Positions 1 through 8,374 of a stretch of 64,000 nucleotides of DNA are shown piece after piece. This stretch comes from CAYLUN01 sp964386865 (lineage in GTDB: Bacteria; Verrucomicrobiota; Kiritimatiellia; RFP12; UBA1067), in NCBI GenBank assembly GCA_964386865.1, contig CAYLUN010000016.1, positions 1-64,000 on the forward strand, in the 5' to 3' direction. The notes beneath the pieces were generated by a model. That model had not been told where the DNA came from, searched no databases, and saw only the letters and a list, made by a program, of their open reading frames with translations. The position numbers and the translations under genes are program-made. The number at the start of each line of letters is the position of its first letter. Positions within the stretch are counted from its first letter, which is position 1.

Positions 1-964
1 CGACGGTCGCGCCGACCATCGGGTTGTTGCCCATGCCGAGGAAGCCCATCATCTCCACATGCGCCGGAACCGAGCTGGAGCCCGCGAACTGCGCGTCGGA
101 GTGCATGCGGCCCATCGTGTCGGTCATGCCGTACGAGGCCGGCCCAGCGCCCATGTTGTCCGGGTGCAACGTGCGGCCCGTGCCGCCGCCAGAAGCCACG
201 GAGAAGAACTTCTTGCCCTTCTCCACGCACTCTTTCTTGTACGTGCCCGCGACCGGGTGCTGGAAGCGCGTGGGGTTCGTGGAGTTGCCGGTGATGGAGA
301 CGTCCACCCCTTCCTTCCACATGATCGCCACGCCCTCGCGCACGTCGTCCGCGCCGTAGCAGCGGACCGCCGCACGGGGGCCCACGGAGAACTTGGTCGT
401 CTTCGTGACCTTCAGCTTGCCGGTCGCGTAGTCGAACTTGGTCTCGCAGTGGGTGAAGCCGTTGATGCGGCTGATGATGTAGGCCGCGTCCTTGCCGAGG
501 CCGTTCAGGATCACCTGCAGCGGCGCCGTGCGCACCTTGTTGGCCTTGAGCGCGATGCCGATCGCGCCTTCGGCCGCCGCGAACGACTCGTGGCCGGCGA
601 GGAAGCAGAAGCACTTGGTCTCCTCGCGCAGCAGCATCGCCGCGAGGTTGCCGTGCCCGATGCCGACCTTGCGGTCATCCGCCACCGAGCCGGGGATGCA
701 GAACGCCTGCAAGCCCTCGCCGATCGCCTCGGCGGACGCGGCGGCTTTGGTGCAGCCCTTCTTCAGCGCGATCGCCGCGCCCAGGACATACGCCCACTTC
801 GCATTCTCGAAGCAGATGTTCTGGATGGAGTTGCAGATCTCGTAAGGGTCGAAGCCCTTGGCCAAACAGAGCTTCCGAGCCTCTTCGAGATTCTTGATCC
901 CGTACTGCTTGCAAACCGCGTCGATCTGTTTGATACGCCGCGCATAGCTTTCGAAAAGTGCCAT
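1..964 (-). CDS. GGGtGRT-family protein (3' end cut by window edge)
   Basis: The minus-strand frame is open from an ATG at 964 to the window edge, giving 321 residues that start MALFESYARRIKQ. The reading frame contains the sequence 'ASGGGTGRTLHPDN', the hallmark of the GGGtGRT protein family, plus 'GHGNLAAMLL' and 'ITGNSTNPTRFQHP'. An AAAGGAGAC ribosome site lies 7-8 bases upstream of the ATG. The family is usually about 330 residues, so only some ten residues are likely missing. Known context: these proteins are repeatedly found beside an iron-sulfur scaffold-like protein, as here (20-base gap), but their biochemical role is not established. Several cysteines are present (for example 'CFENAK', 'KCFCFLAG'). 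I infer a role linked to Fe-S metabolism from the neighbour only. Confidence 0.85.
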   Translation of the reverse strand, partial: MALFESYARRIKQIDAVCKQYGIKNLEEARKLCLAKGFDPYEICNSIQNICFENAKWAYVLGAAIALKKGCTKAAASAEAIGEGLQAFCIPGSVADDRKVGIGHGNLAAMLLREETKCFCFLAGHESFAAAEGAIGIALKANKVRTAPLQVILNGLGKDAAYIISRINGFTHCETKFDYATGKLKVTKTTKFSVGPRAAVRCYGADDVREGVAIMWKEGVDVSITGNSTNPTRFQHPVAGTYKKECVEKGKKFFSVASGGGTGRTLHPDNMGAGPASYGMTDTMGRMHSDAQFAGSSSVPAHVEMMGFLGMGNNPMVGATV

Positions 965-984
965 AATAAAAAGTCTCCTTTCAA

Positions 985-1698
985 CTATTCGTGGCGCGGG
1001 TCGATGAACTTCACGGCACCCTGATCCTTGGTGAATCGACCGTACGTTCCGGTGCTTTTCGCCAACGACTCCTTGGGGTCTGCGCCCTTCTTCAGGAGCT
1101 CCATCAGCGGCCCCATGCGGACGAACTCGTAGCCGATCACCTCGCCGTTCTTGTCGAGCGCCAGGCGGCTGACGTAGCCCTCGGCCATCTCCAGATAGCG
1201 CACGCCCTTCTGCTTGGTGCTGTACATCGTGCCGATCTGGCTGCGCAGCCCCTTGCCGAGATCCTCGAGCCCCGCGCCGATGGGCAGCCCGCCCTCAGAA
1301 AAGGCGCTCTGCGTGCGGCCGTAGGCGATCTGCAGGAACAGCTCGCGCATCGCGGTGTTAATCGCGTCGCACACGAGGTCGGTGTTCATCGCCTCGAGCA
1401 CGGTCTTGCCCGGCAGCACCTCGGCGGCCATCGCGGCCGAGTGCGTCATGCCCGAGCAGCCGATCGTCTCGATCAGCGACTCCTGAATCACGCCGTCCTT
1501 GACGTTCAGCGTGAGCTTACACGCGCCCTGCTGCGGCGCGCACCAGCCGACGCCGTGCGTCAGGCCGGAAATGTCTTTGACTTCCTTGACCTGCACCCAC
1601 TTGCCCTCTTCGGGAACCGGTGCCGGCCCGTGCTTTGCGCCCTTCGTGACGCAGCACATCTGCTCTACTTCGTGAGAGCACAGATACGGACAACTCAT
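985..1698 (-). CDS. Iron-sulfur cluster assembly scaffold protein (NifU/IscU-like)
   Basis: A 237-residue protein with an IscU/NifU-like core: 'VGWCAPQQGACKLTLNV' followed by 'ETIGCSGMTHSAAMAAEV' matches the two conserved cysteine regions of IscU (Cys53/Cys60 and Cys81 here). The third IscU cysteine region (HCS) has no clear equivalent, although Cys110 lies nearby. The N-terminus adds four more cysteines (3, 7, 15, 16), which classical IscU lacks. It forms an operon with the GGGtGRT gene 20 bases downstream. A GGAGGTC ribosome site precedes the ATG and a good promoter lies at 1737-1765. The cysteine layout suggests a specialised scaffold or Fe-S carrier rather than the housekeeping IscU; no IscS, HscA or ferredoxin gene is nearby. 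Confidence 0.82.
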   Translation of the reverse strand: MSCPYLCSHEVEQMCCVTKGAKHGPAPVPEEGKWVQVKEVKDISGLTHGVGWCAPQQGACKLTLNVKDGVIQESLIETIGCSGMTHSAAMAAEVLPGKTVLEAMNTDLVCDAINTAMRELFLQIAYGRTQSAFSEGGLPIGAGLEDLGKGLRSQIGTMYSTKQKGVRYLEMAEGYVSRLALDKNGEVIGYEFVRMGPLMELLKKGADPKESLAKSTGTYGRFTKDQGAVKFIDPRHE

Positions 1699-1736
1699 GT
1701 GTTTTGACCTCCAGTTGTGTACGAAAAAACCGCGCT

Positions 1737-1765
1737 ATTCTACAAGAACGCCGCGCCGCTGACAA
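1737..1765 (-). promoter_or_regulatory. Sigma70-like promoter for the Fe-S scaffold/GGGtGRT pair
   Basis: Read on the minus strand, TTGTCA (1765-1760) and TAGAAT (1742-1737) are separated by exactly 17 bases. Transcription would start near 1730 and give a leader of about 30 bases that ends in the TGGAGGTC ribosome site of the scaffold gene. Confidence 0.6.
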
Positions 1766-1790
1766 ATGGAATACCGACCGAGTTACACGA

Positions 1791-2615
1791 TTATTTTTCG
1801 GGGAGCGACTCGTTCAGGCTGCCCGTGCGGTACCCCTGCAGGTCGGCCGCAACGAACCGGTAGCCCGCGCCCTTGACGCGCGCGACGATCCGCTCGCGGA
1901 CGCCCGCTTCGACCAAGCGCCCCAGCGCCTCGGCGGGCACCTCGATCCGCGCGACCTCGCCGTGGTGGCGCACCCGGCACTGCGCAAAGCCCGCCTCGCG
2001 CAGCCCTGCCTCGGCCCGCTCCACCTGCGCCAGCACCTGGGCGGTCACCGGCGTGCCGTACGGGATGCGCGACGCCAGGCAGGCCATGGCGGGCTTGTCA
2101 GCCGTCGGCAGCCCGGCCTGCACCGAAAGCGACCGGATCTCACCCTTGGTCAGCCCCGCCTCCAGCAGCGGGCTCTTGACGCCCAGCTCCTGGGCCGCCT
2201 GCCGCCCCGGCCGATAGTCGCCCGCGTCGTCCACGTTGTTGCCGTCGAGCACAGCGTCGTAGCCCCGCGCGGCGGCAGCCTCAGCGATGCGCCGGAACAA
2301 GTGCTTCTTGCAGTAGTAGCAGCGGTCCGCGGGATTCGCGGCGTAGGCCGGATCGCTCAGCTCGTCCGGGTCGATCACGAGCGGCGTGACGCCCATGCCC
2401 TCCGCCAGACGCAGCGCCTCCGCGTACTCGCTGCGCGGCAGGCTCGGCGTGTCGGCGATCACAGCCAGCACGTTCGCCGCGCCCAGGACGTCGACCGCGA
2501 CCCTCAGAAGCAGCGTGCTGTCCACGCCGCCCGAGAATCCGATCGCCACCCGCCCGCACCCGCGCAGCAGCGCGTGCAGCCTGTCTCTTTTGTCAGTCAA
2601 AGCATCGGTCATCAT
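1791..2615 (-). CDS. larE: ATP-dependent sulfur transferase LarE (three-cysteine type)
   Basis: About 274 residues. LarE activates pyridinium-3,5-bisdicarboxylate mononucleotide by adenylation and inserts sulfur to make the nickel-pincer cofactor of lactate racemase-type enzymes. The PP-loop 'FSGGVDSTLLLR' is at about residues 27-38, followed by 'DGNNVDDAGDYRPGR' and 'RIPYGTPVTAQVL'. Cysteines in 'RCYYCKK' (99, 102) and 'MACLASR' (179) match the three-cysteine layout reported for LarE proteins that carry a [4Fe-4S] cluster, unlike the single sacrificial Cys of Lactobacillus plantarum. I chose the start at 2615 because homologues begin there; the frame stays open to 2726 but that extension is low-complexity. 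larB and larC are not in the window. It follows panC on the same strand. Confidence 0.85.
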   Translation of the reverse strand: MMTDALTDKRDRLHALLRGCGRVAIGFSGGVDSTLLLRVAVDVLGAANVLAVIADTPSLPRSEYAEALRLAEGMGVTPLVIDPDELSDPAYAANPADRCYYCKKHLFRRIAEAAAARGYDAVLDGNNVDDAGDYRPGRQAAQELGVKSPLLEAGLTKGEIRSLSVQAGLPTADKPAMACLASRIPYGTPVTAQVLAQVERAEAGLREAGFAQCRVRHHGEVARIEVPAEALGRLVEAGVRERIVARVKGAGYRFVAADLQGYRTGSLNESLPEK

Positions 2616-2731
2616 GTCTATCCCAGTGGCGCAATCAGGTAGGGACGCCGCCCCGTCGGCGTCCGCGGACGGCAACGGGGTGCCGCCCCTGCCGCTGCGA
2701 GCCTTGCCCTCGGTTCGAGCTTCCAATTCGT

Positions 2732-3568
2732 CTACAGCACCCGGTTGTCGATCAGACGCGTCTTGCCGCAGTAGGCCGCGACCAGCGCCACGTTGCCGCG
2801 CGCCGCCTGCGCGACCGGCTCCAGCGTGCCGGCGTCCACGACCTCCGCATAATCAACCTTCAGGGACTGCCCCTCCAGCGCCTCGCGCATCTGGCGCCGC
2901 ACCGCCTCGGCGTCGCACGGGCCGGCCGACACGGCGTCGGACGCGCCTTGCAGCGCGCGGCTCAGGCCCAGCGCCCGCCGGCGCTCGTCGCCGACCAAGT
3001 AAACGTTGCGCGAACTCATGGCCAGCCCGTCCGGCTCGCGCCGGGTCGGCGCCACCACCACGTCGACCGGAAAGTTCAGGTCGCGCACCATGCGCCGGAT
3101 GATCGCCGCCTGCTGGAAATCCTTCTGTCCGAAGACCGCCACGTCAGGCAGCGCGAGGTTGAAGAGCTTGGCCACCACGGTGCAGACGCCCCGGAAGTGC
3201 CCCGGCCGCCTCGCCCCGCACAGTCCGTGCTCAAGGCGCTCCTCGACCACGAAGACGCTCGCGTCCGGCGCGTACATGGTCGCCGCCGCCGGCAAGAACA
3301 CAGCCGACACACCCGCCTCGCGGCACAGCGCCAGGTCGCGGGCCTCGTCGCGCGGGTATTTCTCGAAGTCCTCGTTCGGGCCGAACTGTACCGGGTTCAC
3401 GAAGATGCTCACGGCCACCGTGTCTGTCCGCCGCCGCGCCTCCTCCACCAGCGACAGGTGGCCTGCGTGCAGATAACCCATGGTCGGCACGAGCCCTATG
3501 CGCAACCCCGCCTTGCGCTGGGCCTGCGCCCAGCGCTGCATCTCCTCCGGCGATTGGATGACTAACAT
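2732..3568 (-). CDS. panC: Pantothenate synthetase (pantoate--beta-alanine ligase)
   Basis: A 278-residue protein of normal family length that condenses pantoate and beta-alanine with ATP in cytosolic coenzyme A biosynthesis. The N-terminal 'LVPTMGYLHAGHLSLVEEA' contains the HIGH-like nucleotide-binding motif. 'FVNPVQFGPNEDFEKYPR', 'VFGQKDFQQAAIIRRMV' and 'MSSRNVYL' (the KMSKS-equivalent region) are all present. An AGGAGACG site precedes the ATG. The gene lies 38 bases downstream of hemL, with a hairpin-forming palindrome in between (3583-3610). panB and panD are not nearby. Confidence 0.95.
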   Translation of the reverse strand: MLVIQSPEEMQRWAQAQRKAGLRIGLVPTMGYLHAGHLSLVEEARRRTDTVAVSIFVNPVQFGPNEDFEKYPRDEARDLALCREAGVSAVFLPAAATMYAPDASVFVVEERLEHGLCGARRPGHFRGVCTVVAKLFNLALPDVAVFGQKDFQQAAIIRRMVRDLNFPVDVVVAPTRREPDGLAMSSRNVYLVGDERRRALGLSRALQGASDAVSAGPCDAEAVRRQMREALEGQSLKVDYAEVVDAGTLEPVAQAARGNVALVAAYCGKTRLIDNRVL

Positions 3569-3582
3569 GCCGCACGTCTCCT

Positions 3583-3610
3583 GTACGGGCGAACCATTTT
3601 TCGCCCCTAC
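3583..3610. repeat. REP-like imperfect palindrome between hemL and panC
   Basis: GTACGGGCGAA (3583-3593) pairs with TTCGCCCCTAC (3600-3610) with one C/C mismatch and a 6-base loop. It overlaps the hemL stop codon and lies in the panC leader. There is no following U-run on the minus strand, so it does not look like an intrinsic terminator. The 'GTAGGGGCGAA' half resembles short dispersed palindromes I have seen in other bacterial genomes; that resemblance is from memory only. Confidence 0.5.
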
Positions 3611-4872
3611 GGGCCAACCACCGCATGCGCGAAGGCGACGACGTCGTCCTGCGTGTGCGCGGCCGAGATGAAGCCAACCTCGAACTGCGACGGCGGCAGG
3701 TAGTAGCCGCGGTTGAGCATCGAGTGGAAGTGCTGCGCGTAGGCCCGCGTGTCGCAGGTCATCGCGTCGGCCAGGTTCCTGATCGGCTGCGGGCAGAAAA
3801 AGATCGTGAACACGCCCTCGTACTGCGCGCAGCGGAAGGGCAGGCCCCTCGACGCGGCCGTCGTGTTGATGATCACCGAGAGCCGCTCGCCGAGCAGAGC
3901 CAAGCGACGGTAGGGATTTTCGCGCTCCAGCACCTCCAGCGTCTTGAGTCCCGCGGCAACGGCCAGCGGATTGCCCGAGAGCGTGCCCGCCTGATAGATC
4001 TTGCCGCGCGGCGCCAGCTCGTCCATGAAGACCGCCGACCCGCCCACGGCCGCCAGCGGCAAGCCGCCGCCGATCACCTTGCCCAGCGTGATCAGGTCAG
4101 GCTTTACGCCCGCGACCTTGGCGTAGGAGGACAGCCCAAAGCGGAAGCCGGTGATCACTTCGTCGAAAATCAGCAGCGCGCCGCAGCGGTCCGCGATATG
4201 GCGCAGCTTGGCCAAGAAGCCGGGCTCGGGCATCACCAGCCCCATGTTGCCCGCAACAGGCTCCACGATGATGGCGGCGATCTCCTGGCCCTTCTCGCGG
4301 ACGACCTCGCTGAGCGCGGCCACGTCGTTGTACGGCACCACGAAGGTGTCGCTGGCGACGTGCCGCGAGATTCCGGGCGAAGTAAGCGTGCCGCCGGTCA
4401 GCAGCCCGCTGCCAGCCGAGACCAGCACGCTGTCGCTGTGGCCGTGGTAGCAGCCGTCGAACTTCACGATGCGCTTGCGGCCCGTGACGGCACGCGCGAT
4501 GCGCAGCGCGGTCATCACCGCCTCAGTCCCGGAGTTCACCAGCCGCACCCGCTCCAGGTGGGGCACCAGCGAGCAGAGACGCTCCGCGAAAAGAACCTCG
4601 AGCTCGGTGTTGATGCCGAAGGTCGTGCCCTTGGCGGCCTGCGCCTGAATCGCAGCCACGACCTCCTCATGCGCATGCCCGAGGATCATCGCGCCCCAGG
4701 AGCAGCAGAAGTCCATCAGCGTCCGGCCGTCCGCGGTGCGGATCGTCGAGCCCTTGCCCGACTCCACGTACACCGGAGTGCCCCCGACGCTGTTAAAGGC
4801 CCTAACCGGGCTGTTCACGCCGCCGGGGATCACCTTGCAGGCCCGCTGAAACAACGAATCATGCGTCTTCAT
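3607..4872 (-). CDS. hemL: Glutamate-1-semialdehyde 2,1-aminomutase
   Basis: A 421-residue class-III PLP aminotransferase fold enzyme that makes 5-aminolevulinate in the C5 pathway of haem synthesis. 'VIPGGVNSPVRAF' is near the N-terminus, 'LVNSGTEAVMTALR' binds the cofactor phosphate, 'LLIFDEVITGFRFG' holds the PLP-ring aspartate (about residue 237), and Lys265 in 'ITLGKVIGGGLP' is the Schiff-base lysine. Length matches the family. A GGAG site lies six bases upstream of the ATG, and only 9 bases separate it from the stop of the upstream isomerase gene, so the two are probably cotranscribed. hemA is not in the window. Confidence 0.95.
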   Translation of the reverse strand: MKTHDSLFQRACKVIPGGVNSPVRAFNSVGGTPVYVESGKGSTIRTADGRTLMDFCCSWGAMILGHAHEEVVAAIQAQAAKGTTFGINTELEVLFAERLCSLVPHLERVRLVNSGTEAVMTALRIARAVTGRKRIVKFDGCYHGHSDSVLVSAGSGLLTGGTLTSPGISRHVASDTFVVPYNDVAALSEVVREKGQEIAAIIVEPVAGNMGLVMPEPGFLAKLRHIADRCGALLIFDEVITGFRFGLSSYAKVAGVKPDLITLGKVIGGGLPLAAVGGSAVFMDELAPRGKIYQAGTLSGNPLAVAAGLKTLEVLERENPYRRLALLGERLSVIINTTAASRGLPFRCAQYEGVFTIFFCPQPIRNLADAMTCDTRAYAQHFHSMLNRGYYLPPSQFEVGFISAAHTQDDVVAFAHAVVGP

Positions 4873-4882
4873 ACGAACTCCA

Positions 4883-5764
4883 TCATTCCATCTCGATCTT
4901 CGCCTTGGCCTTCAGCTCCTCCACGTAGACGGTCATGGCCTCGCCGCGCCGCGCGTGACGGATCAGGTCGCGGACTTGTTCGCGCACGTCGTCGAAGTCC
5001 GCCGCGCCCTCCTCTTCGTGGTCGGTCTTGTAGATGATGTGGTAGCCAAACTGCGTCTCGATGACGCCGCTCACGTCGCCGATCTTCATCGCGAACGCGG
5101 CCTCGTCGAACTCGGGCACCATCATGCCGCGGGCGAACCAGCCGAGGCTGCCGCCCTCCTTGCCGCTGGGGCACATGGAGTGCGCCGCCGCCTCGTCCGC
5201 GAAAGCCTTGCCGGCGGCCACCCGCTCGCGTATGGCCTCGATCTTGGCCTTGGCCTCGTCTTTAGAGACCTGCGTGTCGCCGTCCGGCGAGATCAAAATA
5301 TGCTGCGCCAGCACGCGCTCGCCCTTCGCGAACTCGCCTTTGTGCTCCTCGAAATAGGCCTGGATCTCGGCCTCGTTCGGGTCGGATACGCCCGCCACAG
5401 CCTGCTCCACCAGCTTGTCCACGCGCTTGCCGCGCCGCAGCTGTTCGCGGAACGCCGACTCGCTCGTCTTCTGCCCGGCCAGCGCCGCCGCGAAAGCCTC
5501 GCGTCCGCCAACCTGCTGCACGATCCGCTCGAGCTGCTCATCCACTTCTCCGTCGGCCACCGGGATATCGAGCCGGCCAGCCTCGTCGAGCAGCAGCTTC
5601 GTGCCGATCGCCTGCTCGGCCGCGCGCTGAGCCAGCGTCTGGATCTGCGACCGGATCTGCTCCTGCGACATCCCGTGTTCAGAGTAGAAGCGGACCAGCC
5701 GCTCCAGCTCGTACTGGATCGCCTCTTCGGGAATGACTTGTCCGTTCACCTTGATCTTCTGCAT
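4883..5764 (-). CDS. Parvulin-type peptidyl-prolyl isomerase
   Basis: A 293-residue protein with a SurA/NifM-like helical N-terminal half (residues 1-130, including 'EQLERIVQQVGGREAF') and a PpiC parvulin domain (about 130-260) showing 'RVLAQHILI', 'SMCPSGKEGGSLGWFARG' and 'ETQFGYHIIYKTD'. There is no signal peptide on the preferred start, which suggests a cytoplasmic folding catalyst, unlike exported SurA or PrsA. I chose the ATG at 5764 (MQKIKVNGQV) because it has an AGAAAGGTG ribosome site; the frame extends upstream to 5824. It lies between glnS (44-base gap) and hemL (9-base gap) on the same strand. The client is unknown. Confidence 0.85.
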   Translation of the reverse strand: MQKIKVNGQVIPEEAIQYELERLVRFYSEHGMSQEQIRSQIQTLAQRAAEQAIGTKLLLDEAGRLDIPVADGEVDEQLERIVQQVGGREAFAAALAGQKTSESAFREQLRRGKRVDKLVEQAVAGVSDPNEAEIQAYFEEHKGEFAKGERVLAQHILISPDGDTQVSKDEAKAKIEAIRERVAAGKAFADEAAAHSMCPSGKEGGSLGWFARGMMVPEFDEAAFAMKIGDVSGVIETQFGYHIIYKTDHEEEGAADFDDVREQVRDLIRHARRGEAMTVYVEELKAKAKIEME

Positions 5765-5808
5765 CTGCACCTTTCTTGTGGGCAGGCACAGGGGCCAGCC
5801 CCCACGTT

Positions 5809-7524
5809 TTACTTCTTCGTCCACGAATCCTTGAGGGTCACCGTGCGGTTAAAGACCGGCGCACCGGGCTTCGATTCGCGCGCATCCGCACAGAAATAGC
5901 CGATGCGCTCGAACTGGAAGCGCTCGCCCGCCTGGGCCTGCGCCAGCGCGGGCTCGCCGTATGCGGTCACCGTCTTCAGCGAGTTCGGGTTCAGGAAAGA
6001 GAGGAAATCGCGCGTTTCGTCCCCCATCGGGTCGGACACGGTGAAGAGCCGGTCGTACAAGCGCACCGTCAGCGGTACCGCGTGTGCGGCCGACACCCAG
6101 TGCACCGTGCCTTTGATTTTGCGGCCGTCGGCCGCGTTGCCGCCCTTGGAGGCAGGGTCGTACGTGCCGTGAATCTCCGCCACGGCGCCTGCGGCGTCCT
6201 TGACGACATGCGTGCACGTGAAGAGGCACGCGCCGCGCAGGCGAACCTCCTGCCCTGGCGCCAGGCGGAAGAACTTCTTCTCGGGAACCTCCATAAAGTC
6301 CTCGCGCTCGATCCACACCTCGCGCCCGAAGGGCACCAGCCGCGCGCCCGCTTGCGGGTCTTCGGGGTTGTTCTGCACCTCGGCGTATTCGACCTGACCC
6401 TCGGGGTAGTTGTCGACCACGACCTTGACGGGGTTGAGCACCGCCATGCGCCGCGGCGACCGCTTGTTCAGGTCGTCGCGCAGGCAGTACTCGAGCAGCG
6501 CCACATCGGTCTGACTCTCATACTTCGAAACGCCGATGCGTTCGCAGAAGTCGCGTATCGCCTCCGGCGTGTAGCCGCGGCGGCGCAGGCCGCACACCGT
6601 CGGCATGCGCGGATCGTCCCAGCCCTCCACCCGATTCTCCTGCACAAGCTGCAGCAGCTTGCGCTTGCTCATCACCGTATAGGAGAGGTTGAGGCGGGCG
6701 AACTCGCGCTGCTGCGGGCGAATCTTGACGCCGCCGCGCACCACGAGGAGGCCCATCTCGTCCATGCGGTCGATCACCCAGTCGTAGAGCGGCCGGTGCA
6801 CCTCGAACTCCAGCGTGCACATCGAGTGCGTCACGCCCTCGAACGCGTCTTCGATGGGATGCGCAAAATCGTACATCGGGTAGACGCACCAGGCGTCGCC
6901 CGCGTGGTAATGCGGCACGTGCATGATGCGGTAGATCACCGGGTCGCGGAAATGGATGTTCGGCGAGGCCATGTCGATCTTCGCGCGCAAACAAAGCGTG
7001 CCGTCCGCGAACTCGCCCGCCCGCATGCGCCGGAAGAGCGCGAGGTTCTCGTCGGGCGAGCGGTCGCGCGTGGGACTCTCTTTGCCCGGCGCGGTCGGCA
7101 CGCCGCGGTACTCCTTCCACTCTTCCTGCGTCAGCGAGCACACATACGCGTTCCCGCCGCGGATCAGGTTCTCCGCAATCTCGTACATTCTGTCGAAGAG
7201 GTTGGCCGCGCTGTAGAAGCCGTCGCCCCAGTCGAAGCCCAGCCAGCGGATGTCTTCCTTGATGCTCTCCGCATATTCGTCAGACTCTTTGGACGGGTTG
7301 GTGTCGTCCATGCGCAGGTTGCACTGTCCGCCGAACTCTCTGGCCATGCCGAAGTCGATGCAAATCGCCTTCGCGTGCCCGATGTGGATATAGCCGTTGG
7401 GCTCCGGCGGGAAGCGCGTCACCACGAGCCCGCCCGTCTTGCCTGCCGCCACGTCCTCCGCAATCCACTGCTTCAGAAAGTGCCGGCTGGTATCGGATTC
7501 CGTCGCCTTGCTCTCATCACTCAT
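5809..7524 (-). CDS. glnS: Glutamine--tRNA ligase
   Basis: A 571-residue class I aminoacyl-tRNA synthetase that charges tRNA-Gln directly. 'PPEPNGYIHIGHAK' (39-52) carries the HIGH signature, 'RMDDTNPSKESDEY' and 'DYIHIGD'-type catalytic-core regions are present, and 'VMSKRKL' (284-290) is the KMSKS loop. The C-terminal anticodon-binding beta-barrels contain 'VWIEREDFMEVPEKKFFRL'. Length matches bacterial GlnRS. The ATG at 7524 has an AGGGA site eight bases upstream; a further in-frame ATG at 7569 lacks one. A dedicated GlnRS means that the organism need not rely on the GatCAB amidation route for Gln-tRNA. Confidence 0.95.
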   Translation of the reverse strand: MSDESKATESDTSRHFLKQWIAEDVAAGKTGGLVVTRFPPEPNGYIHIGHAKAICIDFGMAREFGGQCNLRMDDTNPSKESDEYAESIKEDIRWLGFDWGDGFYSAANLFDRMYEIAENLIRGGNAYVCSLTQEEWKEYRGVPTAPGKESPTRDRSPDENLALFRRMRAGEFADGTLCLRAKIDMASPNIHFRDPVIYRIMHVPHYHAGDAWCVYPMYDFAHPIEDAFEGVTHSMCTLEFEVHRPLYDWVIDRMDEMGLLVVRGGVKIRPQQREFARLNLSYTVMSKRKLLQLVQENRVEGWDDPRMPTVCGLRRRGYTPEAIRDFCERIGVSKYESQTDVALLEYCLRDDLNKRSPRRMAVLNPVKVVVDNYPEGQVEYAEVQNNPEDPQAGARLVPFGREVWIEREDFMEVPEKKFFRLAPGQEVRLRGACLFTCTHVVKDAAGAVAEIHGTYDPASKGGNAADGRKIKGTVHWVSAAHAVPLTVRLYDRLFTVSDPMGDETRDFLSFLNPNSLKTVTAYGEPALAQAQAGERFQFERIGYFCADARESKPGAPVFNRTVTLKDSWTKK

Positions 7525-7604
7525 AGTCAATTCCCTGCCCCGTAAACCCTGCGGCCGGGGCCGCTCCATGCGCCGCTGTCAGTAACCCCTGCCCCGCCGG
7601 ACCG

Positions 7605-8117
7605 TCACGGCATCCACACGCGCACGTTCAGCCGTTTGCGGCCCCACTCCTGCGCGTCGCCGTGCGACGGGTACCACAGATCCAGGCAGCGGCCTTTGAT
7701 CTTGCCGCCGCGATCCTCGACCCGCCCATACCCGTAGCCGGGCACATACACAATCGTTCCGAACGGCAGCACGTCCGTGTCCGCTGCGATCGTTCCGCGT
7801 ACCGCCCTCGTCCCGCTCGCGGTGACGCCAACCTCTTTGCGCTGCCCTTTGCGCGGCCCGCTGCTGATTACGCTCGGCCCCAGCCCCAGCCAGCTGCGCT
7901 CCCAACTGCAGCAGATGCCGCAGTTGCAGTACCCCGTCACCTCCATGGCCAGCACGACGGGCGATCTGCCGCTCGGCGGGCGAAAACGCCCCGTAAGGCA
8001 GCCGGACCACCAGACCAAGAGCGGCAAGGCCAAGCCGGCCAGCACGGCGGGCAAGCGCCCTCGCCATCCGGAACGGCGGCGCCCCTTCGAAACGCGTGCC
8101 CTGTGAGGTCTGAACAT
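7605..8117 (-). CDS. 3D-domain (double-psi beta-barrel) protein, membrane-anchored or exported
   Basis: About 170 residues from the ATG at 8117. An arginine-rich N-terminus is followed by a hydrophobic stretch 'LPAVLAGLALPLLVWWSG', then a C-terminal 3D domain: 'VTGYCNCGICCSW', 'TASGTRAVRGTIAADTDVLP', 'GTIVYVPGYGYGRVEDRGG', 'IKGRCLDLWYPSHGDAQEWG'. The three conserved aspartates that name the domain are visible. 3D domains occur in MltA-type lytic transglycosylases and Gram-positive cell-wall hydrolases, so a peptidoglycan role is likely. The start is uncertain: no good ribosome site precedes 8117, and the frame is open to 8297. It precedes glnS on the same strand by 80 bases. Confidence 0.75.
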   Translation of the reverse strand: MFRPHRARVSKGRRRSGWRGRLPAVLAGLALPLLVWWSGCLTGRFRPPSGRSPVVLAMEVTGYCNCGICCSWERSWLGLGPSVISSGPRKGQRKEVGVTASGTRAVRGTIAADTDVLPFGTIVYVPGYGYGRVEDRGGKIKGRCLDLWYPSHGDAQEWGRKRLNVRVWMP

Positions 8118-8374
8118 GGCGAAATAGAGTAACAGAAAGGAACGGGCGTCGCAATGCCGGCTTGGCGCTTTCCAGCAGCAGCTTGTAACCACGGAGCAGC
8201 CTGCCCTCGCGCCGGCCCGCCTTCGGCTACCTGACGAAGCGCGCGCGCCGTCTCCGCCCGGCCTCGGCCGAGCAAAAAAGGGTCTTCTCCGCAGCAATAA
8301 GTGCGCGGGGCGCTGCGTTTATGCGACTGACACAACGAACGGATCTGATGCACAAACCAGCATGGAGAAGTAAC

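Noticed and set aside
5776..7545. A 589-codon open frame on the plus strand opposite glnS
   Set aside because: It is rich in Arg, Ala and His, has no family motif, and lies entirely antisense to a certain gene; this is usual in GC-rich DNA.
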